NCBI RefSeq assembly: GCF_000003815.2
Contig: NC_049991.1
Location: 11,043,001 to 11,107,000 of the forward strand
Source: Branchiostoma floridae
Lineage: Eukaryota; Chordata; Leptocardii; Amphioxiformes; Branchiostomatidae
DNA length: 64,000 bases
Direction of reading: 5' to 3'
Below are positions 51,601-63,600 of this stretch, piece by piece (the first letter of the stretch is position 1; each line of letters begins with the position of its first letter). Under the pieces are notes generated by a model. That model made no database searches. It was not told the origin of the DNA and saw only the letters and a program-made list of their open reading frames with translations. A program made the position numbers and the translations under genes.

Positions 51601-54600
51601 TTGGTTATTCTGTGCTTTGTGGGTCAAACAACCACAGGGGGTTGTCTGCTGAAGGGTTTTGTTACATTTTGCGAATCACTGAAGTTGTTTTTGCACCAAT
51701 ACAAGTGTCCCTAGTCAATCACCTGAGACTTTTCTTTGTTTTAATGACAACAGAACTCTCATCAAAATGGCTACTCTGTAAAGATCTGACCTGCTGACCC
51801 TTCCAGCAATAAAAATGTCTGGACATCAGATATATGGCTCCTTGACCATTGATTACTGGTCTGTCTACTTGAATAAAACTATATATACAAGTAGGTCAAA
51901 AGGTTAAGTGGATTGTCTTGTAGACAGGTACAGGTAAAGGGAAACATTTAGGGGTTAAGTCTTCAATTTTGCTATATTCTCAACTATTTTTTTATTGTTG
52001 TAAGATGAGTGAACTTATCAGTAGCTGACTTTGTTTTTGTTTTTAGGTAGGCAGGAACCTATTTACCTGTCTCACATTTGAAATTGTTGTGTTTTCAAGC
52101 TTGTGAAGGTAAAAATGGGCCTTAAAAACAGATGTTCCTGTTGGTATTTTTAATTCAAAACATGACCCTCAGCTGTGGCAACAACCCTGTTGCAAACCTG
52201 GTCATGTTTGGCTTCCAACCCAATCAGAGTCACATTCACTAGTACTCTTTATCAGGAACATCATCATTACATTGTTTCAGGATATTAGTGCATAAAGTAA
52301 AAGTAGGTCATCTCAAACACCTTTGCTCAAGGTGGTTATATATCTCTATATGACTTCCTTGCTTTCCTAGTTCCAGTGGATTTGCTGAATCATCTGAATG
52401 TCCTTCAGAATGAAACTGAACACTCCATCAGGATTTATTTTATGCCCTGTAGACTGATGTAGCACAAATGGTAGAGACTCTTAACATTTCCAGCTTATCA
52501 ACATGAGAAAATACGTTCATGATAACATGTGGATGTGCTTTTGAAATTGAACTTCAAATACAAGTTTTGACCTTGACTTTTGATACTTCTGTGGGCACTG
52601 ACCTTCAGGAAAGTTGTGCAAGACAAAGCACTGCAGGTATCAGCTTGCCTTGGTTGTCAGGGCTGTTTTGTCCCGGAGGGTGGAAAGTCTGGCTCTGATA
52701 TTCCAACCTTTGATCTTTAGACTTGAGACAAAACCCTGCAGCCTTTTTGTGACACAGCTCACCAATGCTTTCGGATTACAGTATCCAGATTAACATACCT
52801 CCCAAAAACTTTCAACCACCGCAGACCTGTGCTAGTCTCCTGGGGTCAACATGGTGTCCAGAAACATAGTCCAAGCGATAAGTCTGGACAAATGAAAGTT
52901 TCAAGTCTCGCCTGTCCTATCATAAGTAGTGCCAACCGTCAACGAAATATCTTAACTTAATGAAAGATCTTTAAAAATCTTTACAGGGATGACAAGTAAG
53001 AGAGCCAATTAGATGAAATCAAATTAATCATTCTGTGATAAAAGGAGATAGTTGTCAGCCTGACTTCCCCAATGGAAATTAACATTTCCTTGTTTATATC
53101 ACAGTTGCCTTGGAGATAGAGTTTTAAAAGCTAGGTGCTCAGACCAGTTCTGCTTCTGGTGTCTTCCTAGCATAGTCAGAAGGAAGCTGGAGGTTACTGA
53201 GGCTAAAAGCTCTTGATAGAACCAATCCCAAAGTATGGTCGATTAGTGCAGCAGCTATGCTTGTGGTCTCAGAGGTCGATTGCCCAGGGCACCAAAGCCA
53301 GGCTGATTTGGCCTTGCAGTCAGGTGGCTAGTGGTGCCTGTGGAGGAGCTGGTTTCCATGGCAGACTGTGATATGGCCTGATTCCTATTAGAACTCCTCA
53401 GTCAGCCTACCAGGCTATCCCAGGGAGGAGGCTCTGCAGGAGAGGCTAGTGTACAACATTACCTTCCATGATTGCTTTTGGATCTGCACAGCACGCTCCA
53501 CATCCTGTCTGCAAGTGTACGGACCAACCTCAGGAAATTAAGATGGCGACACTAAAGGTTATAGAAACAAACTTTGCAAAGTATAACACAACAGACCTCA
53601 ATACAACCTTATCCTCTCTGGACAAGCTGTCTGCTGCCTGGATGGTAAGTTAGCACTCATTTTTCTATGTTAGTTGGCTATGTGTTGTTATTTTCAGCAC
53701 ATCACAATCTCATCAGTTCTCCTTTGCAAATTGCAGTGAAAGTTTTACCTTCTTCTGGCCTTCTTTGTCCTAAGATCTCTTTCCGATGTCTGTGCTTGCT
53801 GGCTTTGTACTCATCTTTTAAAGATTGTCCATGCCATCCTGAGTATTGTGGGCATGGTCTGTAATGTGGAATATCCATTAATATTCAATTGGTATAACAC
53901 TTGTGCTGCTTCTGAAGATTGATTATTCATCTACAGCTGTTATGTCAACTTAACAGTACATTTGATTCCTGAAGTCATTTAGAGACATTTATACTGTACA
54001 TGTGGGTCAGCCTTGAAGGGTTATAAATCTTGTAAGGTTTCCTTGCACTAGCGCTTTTCACAGTGTCAAGCTTTTTTTTTCATTTCCGAATGTTTCATAT
54101 CTATTTTGGGACAACTTTCTTACAGTATACAACTGTATATGTGAGATATGTATATGTGAGATATACAGAGTCATACTTTCAGGTTTTAAATGGTTAGCCA
54201 ATCAATTAAGCCTATACTTTGATTGATAGCATACTTCAGCCATTTTATGGGTACATTATGACATTGTTGATTTCTTACTGATTTGTCATAACTGTACACA
54301 TTATTGAAGCAGGTTATGCCATATATTCTTTTCTACAATGTTGTCATTAACTTTTTACCTCATTGTACTAGGTGAGAATGAGAATTCACACTCACAGTAT
54401 GGTCCAAAGTTCTGCTACATTCCAGTTTCATAAATCATGACTTCATTAGCTGGGTACCAGCTAGGCTTTCTGTGCCATTGCCAGTGAACTTGAGCATCAC
54501 TGGACTGTGTCATCAGGAGTCTACTGTGACCTGCACATTACTTCTCATTAAGATATCATCTAGGTAGACCACAGGTCTGCACAGACTCATTAGGGCACAT

Positions 54601-57600
54601 GTTTGCTTACAAAGGTCATCAAGTATAATACAGAATAATCATATCATATCAACACTGACCTTATGTTTCAAAATAATTGCAATTAAGGACTAGCCCTGGC
54701 CTTGATACATTTTTCTGCTTGTACTATTACATGTCATAAGCAGGCTGGTATTGACCTTAGAGTAAAGACAGCTGTAGAACATTCAATGACGTGAATTAAA
54801 TCTTTTAGTCTAAAGCTGGTATGATGAGTTAAAATTTTCTTTTCAAGATTATTTCATAGTTAACATGTGATGCTTACAAAGATGCCATAAAAGTTGAGCT
54901 GATGATTTATTACAGTGACTAATTTTTTCGCTGATGTGTAGTACAATGACTGGTGCATTGAGCTGATGTGTATTACTATGGCTGGTTTATTGAGCTAATG
55001 TGTTTTACTGTGAGTGGTGTATTAAGCTGATTTGCATTACAATGAGTGATTTATGTTTAACTATTGAGCTGATGTGTATTGCTGTGACTAATGTATTAAG
55101 CTGATGTGTATTACCATGACTAAGTTATTGAGCTAATGTGTTTTACAATGAGCAATGTATTGAGCTGATGTGTATTGCTGTGACTGGTTTATTGAGTGTT
55201 GTCTGTGTGTGTCCAGGTGGAGCGTGAGAAGCAGGACTATGACCGGAAGTGTGGGCAGCTGGAGGCTGAGCTGGTGGACAAGGAGGACACCATCGACAGA
55301 GTCACCAAGGAGAAGAAGAAACTTGAGGAGCTCAACCAGGTAGGACTTCTTCTTGATAGGGGATACTTCTTTATTAGCTGGAAAATCCTATGACCTTGAT
55401 AGAAACATATTCTCAGTTCCATTAATTTTTGCAAAAAGTATTTTTGGCCCTTACCTTTTCTATCACAGCTGGTTTCACATTCAATGACAAAGCTTGAAAT
55501 TCAAGTTGAATTTAAATGCACAGATTGCCTAAGTGGATCCCTAGGTCATTGGACTCAACCATTTTATTCTTCAGGTTCTACAGCAGGATTAGGAACATCA
55601 TTGGCTTCTGAAAGTAAATGGAATTAAACACATGTGTTCACATTCCTACTAAAGTGCTAGGTTGGAAGAAATAGGTCATATGGTGATTGGATTTTCATAC
55701 TTTTTTGAATTCCTGTACATGTTCTGGATTAAGGTAAATTTTTTACTTTATGATCATAGTCTTTGATCATTCAGGTGAACCCAGAGGTTCATAGACAGTT
55801 CATCTATTGAAAAGAAAGATAACTTGAAAATAAGTTGCATGCGCAAGTCCACTGGTTGTGCAATGCATACAAGTATACATCATTTAATGTTGCAGTTCTT
55901 TCTAGTCTACAGAAAAAGTGTTCCAAAAGAAGATGCCCCAAACTATTCTGCTAGACATGCTTTTGCAAATTTTGTTATCATAGCCCTAATAACATGTAGC
56001 TACTGGACCAGGTGCTAGATTTTGGAGATACCATCCAGTAGAGTAAAGAATATGAAATACCTTGCAGCATGTTTTATCCCCCAATCTCTGAGGACATAAA
56101 TTTTTCTGTCTCTGCAAAGCGGCATCCCTTTGACATGGTAGCTACCCCTTGTACCTCCTGTCCTTCAAGTTTTAATTGGAAAGTCTGTTTTTTCCCATCT
56201 GCTAGTCATTTCCCCCTTCCTGTAGTACACTGCAACCTATCTGAGCAAGTGGTCCAGACTCTTCAGATGTACTCCCTGGGGTGAATGAACCACCATTACT
56301 AAAGGGACCAACCCTGTGTAGGAAGTAACACTATACATGTGCAGGGCCTGCCCTCAGCTGGACTTTCTAAGCCTTTTCAGTGATCGCACTACAAAAGACT
56401 CCCACACTGTAGACTGTGTTATCTCTAGAGAAGGTTGTGTAGTAGCCATTCAGTGGCTGGACTCACCAGAACTGTTAGAGGGTCCTTCTCGAGATCTCAA
56501 CGTCGTACCAATGGCAGACGATATACTCTTGGAGTTGTTCATTTCAGAGGAGTCATTAATGTGTAAGGTACACTGAGGAGCCATTTGTCATTTCAATTTT
56601 TACTTTTAGTTTGGCATAGCTATTACTGTGCATGTTTGTGTGCAGGCAGATATTCTGAGATGTTTTATGTTTATTATTACATTAATCTATTTATCGTTCA
56701 TGACTGATGCTATGATATATCAACATTGATGTGATATTATTCAACAAGGGATATCTTTTCTTGACTCAAATACTGCATTGCGACTTCTATTTCTTTTTGT
56801 TTCCCACTGGTCCTTTCAACTAAATTTTTGCAAGCTCTCTAGAAGTCAAAGTGTCCAAATAAGTATGTTAACATCTGGAAAAATGTACAACCAGTATTGT
56901 ACATAAACATGTGCTGTTCCTGATGGACAAATTTAGATGTTTTGCTTATCTTAACTGCCTGTGACATTCCAGGACATCATTCTTTATAATCACTGTCCAG
57001 CAATCATGCAACTTTAATGAGGCACCACATCAAAGACACAATCGTGTAGACATTTGTAGCCCTGCTAATTACAACATGGATGCCATTTTTGTAAGATTGA
57101 TGTACATGTGTGGTCATCTCTTTTTCATGCTGTAATATGACTGTTTCAACAGCCATGATGGTGTCAAAAAAGTGGTGAAGATTATGGATAAACTTAACTT
57201 TAACTAACCCAACACTAAAATTGATTGGGACTTGCCCAAAAATTTTTGTCCTACTCCGTCAATATATGTTGAAGAAGTGGTGAAGATGATGATTAGAAAT
57301 TCTTTTCTTTTTTTAACTCAGCAAACCCTGGAAGACTTGCAAGCCGAAGAGGACAAGGTCAACCACCTTAACAAGGTTAAGGTCAAGTTGGAGACCACTC
57401 TTGATGAGGTCAGTATCCTTCACCTTTGTACAGCACCTGCATCTATCTTCATAAAGTAGTATAACTGCCTGTGGCATAAATCACCAGGTGTGCAGGCACG
57501 TGTGAGAGGCTCGGAACAGAAATTTCTTTGTTAGAACAGACAAAAATGTTACATAATCCGTCCAAAAAATCTGAGCTCAATGACATTAAATTCATAAAAA

Positions 57601-60600
57601 TGTATTGTGGTAGGCTTAAAATGACATTTATATATGAAAATCAACAACATGGGCTCCCATACAAGGAGCCAGACAAAAATTGAAAGCCAGAGACAGACAA
57701 ACCTGGGCTGCTTCTTGTTATATAATATAGACATGTCTGAATCAGTCCTGTACATCAGACACTAAGCCTTCTTTTAATCATGCTTGAAAGACAATATGCT
57801 TGTATGCAGATGGCAACCAGACAGTTCTTGTGTCCTGCCTAGTGATTTTGAACAGTTTGTTTAGAGTGTTGAATTCTAATCTGATATCTAATCTGGAATT
57901 TGTATGACTCATGAGTAGGAGTGATCCATATCTGTAATCTTATCGCTCTGTTGAAGAGAGTTATCACAAACTGGTCTGCTGGAAATTTCAACAAGACCCT
58001 ACAAACAGGTTTCCTTTCACTTTGTGTGAGCCCCTGTGACCTCAATTATGAGTCATATGCCAGCATGCCATGGATTTGATATCTTTCACACAATCTCTTT
58101 CTGTGTTATTGTGGAGTAGTCTTTTTGTATTCCTGACAATATTCGTTTGTTGCATGTCATGCACTTCAAAACCTACTTAAAGCTGGAATGTATCAGCAAA
58201 ATATTTTCACTAAACTTATCCGAGGTTTGACCATGAAAGCAGATACCCAGGCCTGATAGATTAGGTAGAAATGCCAGAGGAGTAGGTCTGCATTTACTGG
58301 TAATGTGCGTGGATGGCATTCAGCACCATGGACAGGTCACATTGTGTTGCATCAGATTGCTTCCTTTTCATATCATGTAGATTAACACAGGCTGTCTCAT
58401 AAATTGAATCCCCGGGCAACTGTGATTGATTGCTATCCTTCAACCTACCCCTGTCAGTTGGAGCCTGAGACATTGGCACCAACTCAAACTTGAAAAGAAG
58501 AATTGAAACTAATCCAGGCACGCAAAATACATACTAGACTTGCCAACAACAACACTACTTGCCCAATCTAGATGACAAGGTACAGGTGGAATGAGCAAAG
58601 TCTTATACATGTATTCGTAGGAGAATTTTGCAAAAAATTTAAATTACGAAAGCTTGATTGTTAAATCTTTATTATCATGATTAAATCCATATCCAGTCCC
58701 TATAGTGTGTACCTTCTCTTTGTGATTAAAGCTGCCAATACAGTATTATTATCATGTTTAGAGTGTTCTTCCTCCAGACCTTGTTTCTTACTGCATACCT
58801 GTACCTTACTGTCCTGTAGCTGGAGGATGCCCTGGATGAGGAGAAGAAGATCCGACAGGAGGTGGAGAGGATCAAGAAGAAACTGGAGTCAGACCTGAAG
58901 GTTGCTCACGACAAAATCGCTGATGGAGAGAGCAAGAGGAGCCTCCTGGAGGAAGACATCTCCAAGTACGTTACAGAGTTTATAGGAGTGGACCTTTTCC
59001 TTGCAAATAGGACATTAGTGCCACAGATTTGTAATACTTTGAAAAGTCCAAAAAATCCGGTCTATGTGGAGATGTACCTTGACTTACAGTGAAAACTGTC
59101 CTGTTCAATCTAAACTGGAATTGGAATAAGTTGTGAACAGGAATGATTTCACCTACTTTGTGTCAAATCACATGCTAATGTACAGAGACAACAATACCCA
59201 AAAGTGTCACAACAATGAGGTAGGGTTAGGGTAAAACTAGGGTACAGTTGTCCATGCTTGGAGGACTCCAACAGTCAGTGACATCCATGCTGTCATCTGT
59301 GCCAACAGCTTCCTTGACCATTTCCAACTCAGTGGATCAAATTGATACTACAACTCCCCTGCCACTCCTAAAGAAGATGAAAACTTTAAGTGTTGAAAAT
59401 CAAAGCTTAAGGACCATTGTCTATGTGCTAAAACAGCATCTTCTCTCTGGCAGTGAAACTGAGCTCTTTCCCCAGATTAACCTGATTTTATCAGCTGCAG
59501 TGCTGCTTTGATTATCCAATAAAACTTGATGAGAGTAATTGCAGACATTTGTGCCCACATCAGGTACTCTTCAATCTGTGGGCTTCCAAAAAGGTCAGGG
59601 TTTCCTCTTGTACTAATGGGTAACATTTGTGGTCCCTAGCTTTGATCATGACTGTCTCATAAAAATTAAAGACTCCTTTATATAGTATCAGGGCATCAAC
59701 AGGCCTGAGGTTTGATTTTTCTATGGTGAAACTTAGCTCTTTGTCGAAAAGATTTGTTGCTTTGGACACCAGTCTGCCAATTGGTGTACTGACTTTTGTT
59801 TCTACTTTATATGTACCATCAGAAATCCTGCTGTACTATGAAGCTAAATCTAGAACCATTCTGTAACTAGCAGTCCTTGTTCACTTCTCTCAGAGCCAAT
59901 TATAGAAAACAGACTTCAAAGCCAAAGAAATCCAGTCCTGGTGTTTTTGCTATAGCCTTGTGTACACATGGAAGCCCTGTGATGGAGCCATGTTGGAAGT
60001 AAGGTGACCTCTGTTTCTGTCTGCCTCCCAGTTGTTACAAGCCATGCAACCTTGTAGGATTAAGGGATTAAAAGATTACTCACATATATCAACAGTTTTG
60101 CATTTGGCAGTGATAAAGTGCGCTAAGGTCCAGACAGGTCAAGTTCAAGACGGATCAGGGATGTAGTTTTTAAGGCCCTTAAGAAGTCGTGCTGTGCCTT
60201 GAGGAGTCCCACTGTGATTGTGGTCTGTATGGCTGCTTGGGTTTTAAAAGGTTCCAGCTTTTATTGGCAAAGAACAACGTGAATGGGAGTGTGCTTGTGG
60301 AGAATGTGTTAGAAAACCATTGGATTGTTTTTAAACTATAAGAAGGAATGCAATTGTTATATAGCTTTATTTATTACCAGCTTTTTCTGATTTAGCCATA
60401 CATACTAAATCTTATTGAAGGCAAAGATGCGCATAAATCAGCAACAGTTAAGTTCACACTGGCTGGCCTAATTGTATGATACCTCAGTGCATTAAAAAGA
60501 CAAATTTGGGTGGAATTAGAACATGTAAAAATGAGTTTAAGTATGATGAGGTCCTCATTTGCATAAATTATCTCAGTTGATCATCTCCTCCCCCAAATAG

Positions 60601-63600
60601 CACAAATTGTTCAAAGTATGAACATATTATCTGTAGCAAAGAAGGCTATAGCATTTCCTTATTAACTATGTACACGTGACCCTGATTTGCATGATTTATA
60701 ATGTATGTCTAATAATGTTCAGCTGTAGTTATTTTCATAATGCCTCAAGTATGAAATTCCCATCATTTACCACTATGGTAAACTACCGTATTTTCTCTTT
60801 GATTATGCAAGTAGGGTCTCAAATTGCATAATTGATATCTGTAGACATTCCTCTCTTTCTCATTTACATATGTGCCAAGTTTTAGAGTCCTATCATAGAA
60901 TGTAGTGGATTTATAAACTTTCCCATTAATCATTTCAAATTATCTGCTGATTTGCCTAATTAGTATCTTATTATGTTTGTCATCACTTAATAGGCTATCT
61001 ACATACCAAAAACCATGATATATGTATAGTATGTTCCTTGAGATGCAAGTGATCACTGGAACCTAGTGGCTAGTTCAATGATGAAAGTTTTAGTACCTTA
61101 CCAAAACAAGGTTCATCCACGTCCCTAGTCATGTTTCCTTTGTAGTTGTGTTTGTGTTTTTAACCCTCTCTATCAGATGGAATGTATCAATGCTTCCGCC
61201 AGTGTGTGTTAGCAGGAAACTAGACAATCTTGTACTGACAGTTAACACTGTCCAGGAAACCATTCTTCTTAGTTATCTAAATCTTGTATTTCTATGTATT
61301 TGCAGAGGTAACATTTGAGCAGTTACATATACTTTCTCATGTGTAGCAACTGTATTTTGCTTTTACCTAGTAAATATTCCCTCAGCTAACCAGGCATACA
61401 TTGAGCATGAGAGTTGATATCTTACACTGTCTGTTTGATTCACTTGTCAAGTTGTAACTATGATTAATTTGATAAATGTTACCCTTCTGACACAGACATA
61501 TTATCCAAACATCATTCATACACTCTACTGTTGTGTCAAATAACTAGGATATGCTGTTGTTACACCTGTGATAGCAAACAGCATGATATGTTATCTATGA
61601 TTGAAGATCACTATTTACTACATGGCCTGATCAAATATGGGTCAAAGTCTGTACAAAAATGTAAGAGTCCCGTACCAGTTGTTAAAGTATGTCCATAATT
61701 ATTCTTACAGGTGGCAAAATATCTGAGCAATGACCTGGTCCCTCAAAGTTAACCTCTGGTGAAGATACTCCTACAACAGTAAAAGCCATAAAGTGAAGGA
61801 CGGAATAAAGCAGCCAGAGGGCTACCCTGCTGCTAATTAGGAACACTGTGAAGATAAGATAGGATGTGAAATGTCTTAGAAACCACCCAACTTCTTGTAA
61901 GATCATTATCTCCACTTCAGAAGTAAAGTTAAGAACTGCTAGAAGTGCTGATAATTCCTTTGTGTGTGTACTGTGCAGACTCTGAGGTTTCTGGGAAACC
62001 TCTGCCCACACAGATAGAATCTGAATCTGAGTGAGATGTTTTGTCAAGTACCTCTTTGCAGCAAACTTACTTTCAAGTGAAAAGCTGTTCCAGATTGTTT
62101 AAAAAAAGAACAGAACTACAGAGAGATATTACCTCTATTTTCATGAAGGTAAATGTAAACATGCACAAAATGTTTTCCTAGCTTTTCATACCAAGAAGTC
62201 TTTAGATGTTAAATTTTCAGTTCTTGATATATTTCTTGTTCCCTTTGAAGACTGCAATGTAGGTGTCTCTCTCATCATCCCTGCCCCAGCCCTGACCTAA
62301 CATTCCCTCCTCCTCAAACCATAGCCACTAAGCCAGACCAACCAGTGAGAGGTCACCTCGCAAAAATCTTTACAAGAGAGCCCATCAACTAGATGATGAC
62401 TTCTCCATGCCATGAAAGATGTCAGAACCTGTACCTGAGTTTAAAGCGTGTTTCCTCAGAAAGAAAACAGAGCTGTGTGCTTCAGGCAAGCTGGTTAGGA
62501 TTGGCCTCATTTGTGGATTGAATTATAGTAGGACAATAAGAAAAATGTATTAGAGATGGAACCTTATAACAGCTAGTGATGTATACGTGTCTGTTTGGGC
62601 AAAGTTGCCCAGTGACCTATTTGACCCTATAAAATCAAAACCAGAGGAATAACCCAAGGTCTGCTGTATGGACTTTGATATGCACTAATCCAAACATAGT
62701 GTACATGACAGGCCAAAATTTTGAGGAACGTTTGATATGATAGCCTCTGCATGTTGTGTAAGATGAAAGTTGTGTAAGATGTTAAAACTGTGGAATGCAC
62801 TAAGATAGCCTATCTGTCTTCATCAGCTGAAAGCCACAGGATTGTCAAGGATAAGCTAAAACTAGCAAACATACAGGTTTTATCTGTATGTGGCCTTTAT
62901 CATCTGCATGGTAAATTGTTAAGATACCAAACCATGCTACTTTATTCTTACACAGTATTTAGATGAGTCCCCATGCTTGAATTCAAAAATTTTGACAGAA
63001 TGTGCATGTAACTATATATGACTCAAGCAAACTTTTCTGCTTTTTGCCAAGACTTAATTTAAAGCAATTTTACTGATTGGAAAGTGTTCACACCAAAAGT
63101 AGACAGCTGTGGTGTAGTTGGGGGGAAAATGGAACAGGTAGTCCAACTTGACATATTTTCTTCTGCCCCATGAAATAAATTCTGTGGTGGCTTAAAGTTA
63201 ATCAAGAAAAGGAGAGGACCTTAAACATAATCGTGTGGTAAAGTGTTGACTGTACCCTGCTGAGTGTCACTCCCAGTTACCAAAACTTTTGTAACCAAAC
63301 TTGGCTCAAACCAGAACTCAGACTCGTAGAAGAGAGTAACTGGCTTCTCTGGAAGTGTTATGGGTCATCTCTTTTACTTGGAAGGCATTCTGCTAAGATC
63401 ATAAGTCATACCCAAGGAGGATTAACAACAGTCTGGACCTCATTATGAGCTTGCAAAGAGTTATAGCTCAGGAGTGTTAGCCAATTGTCCAGTTTTCCTC
63501 ATGCATTCAGGCTATTTAGAAAGATTAGCCTTGTTATGAAGACAGACTCCTACTGTGTCAGTAGATCTGCCTAACTCCACACTGCAGTTGTTGATCCTAC

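Larger units (their letters stand above)
46438..55216 (+). other. myosin intron 21 (8.8 kb)
   Basis: It contains a GAT simple repeat (49100-49126), the candidate alternative first exon (53468-53644), and the 32-bp minisatellite (54898-55195). I recognise nothing else in it. Confidence 0.75.

Noticed and set aside
54898-55195. CRISPR-like regular repeat array
   Set aside because: Units are contiguous with no unique spacers, and the DNA is animal. It is a minisatellite.
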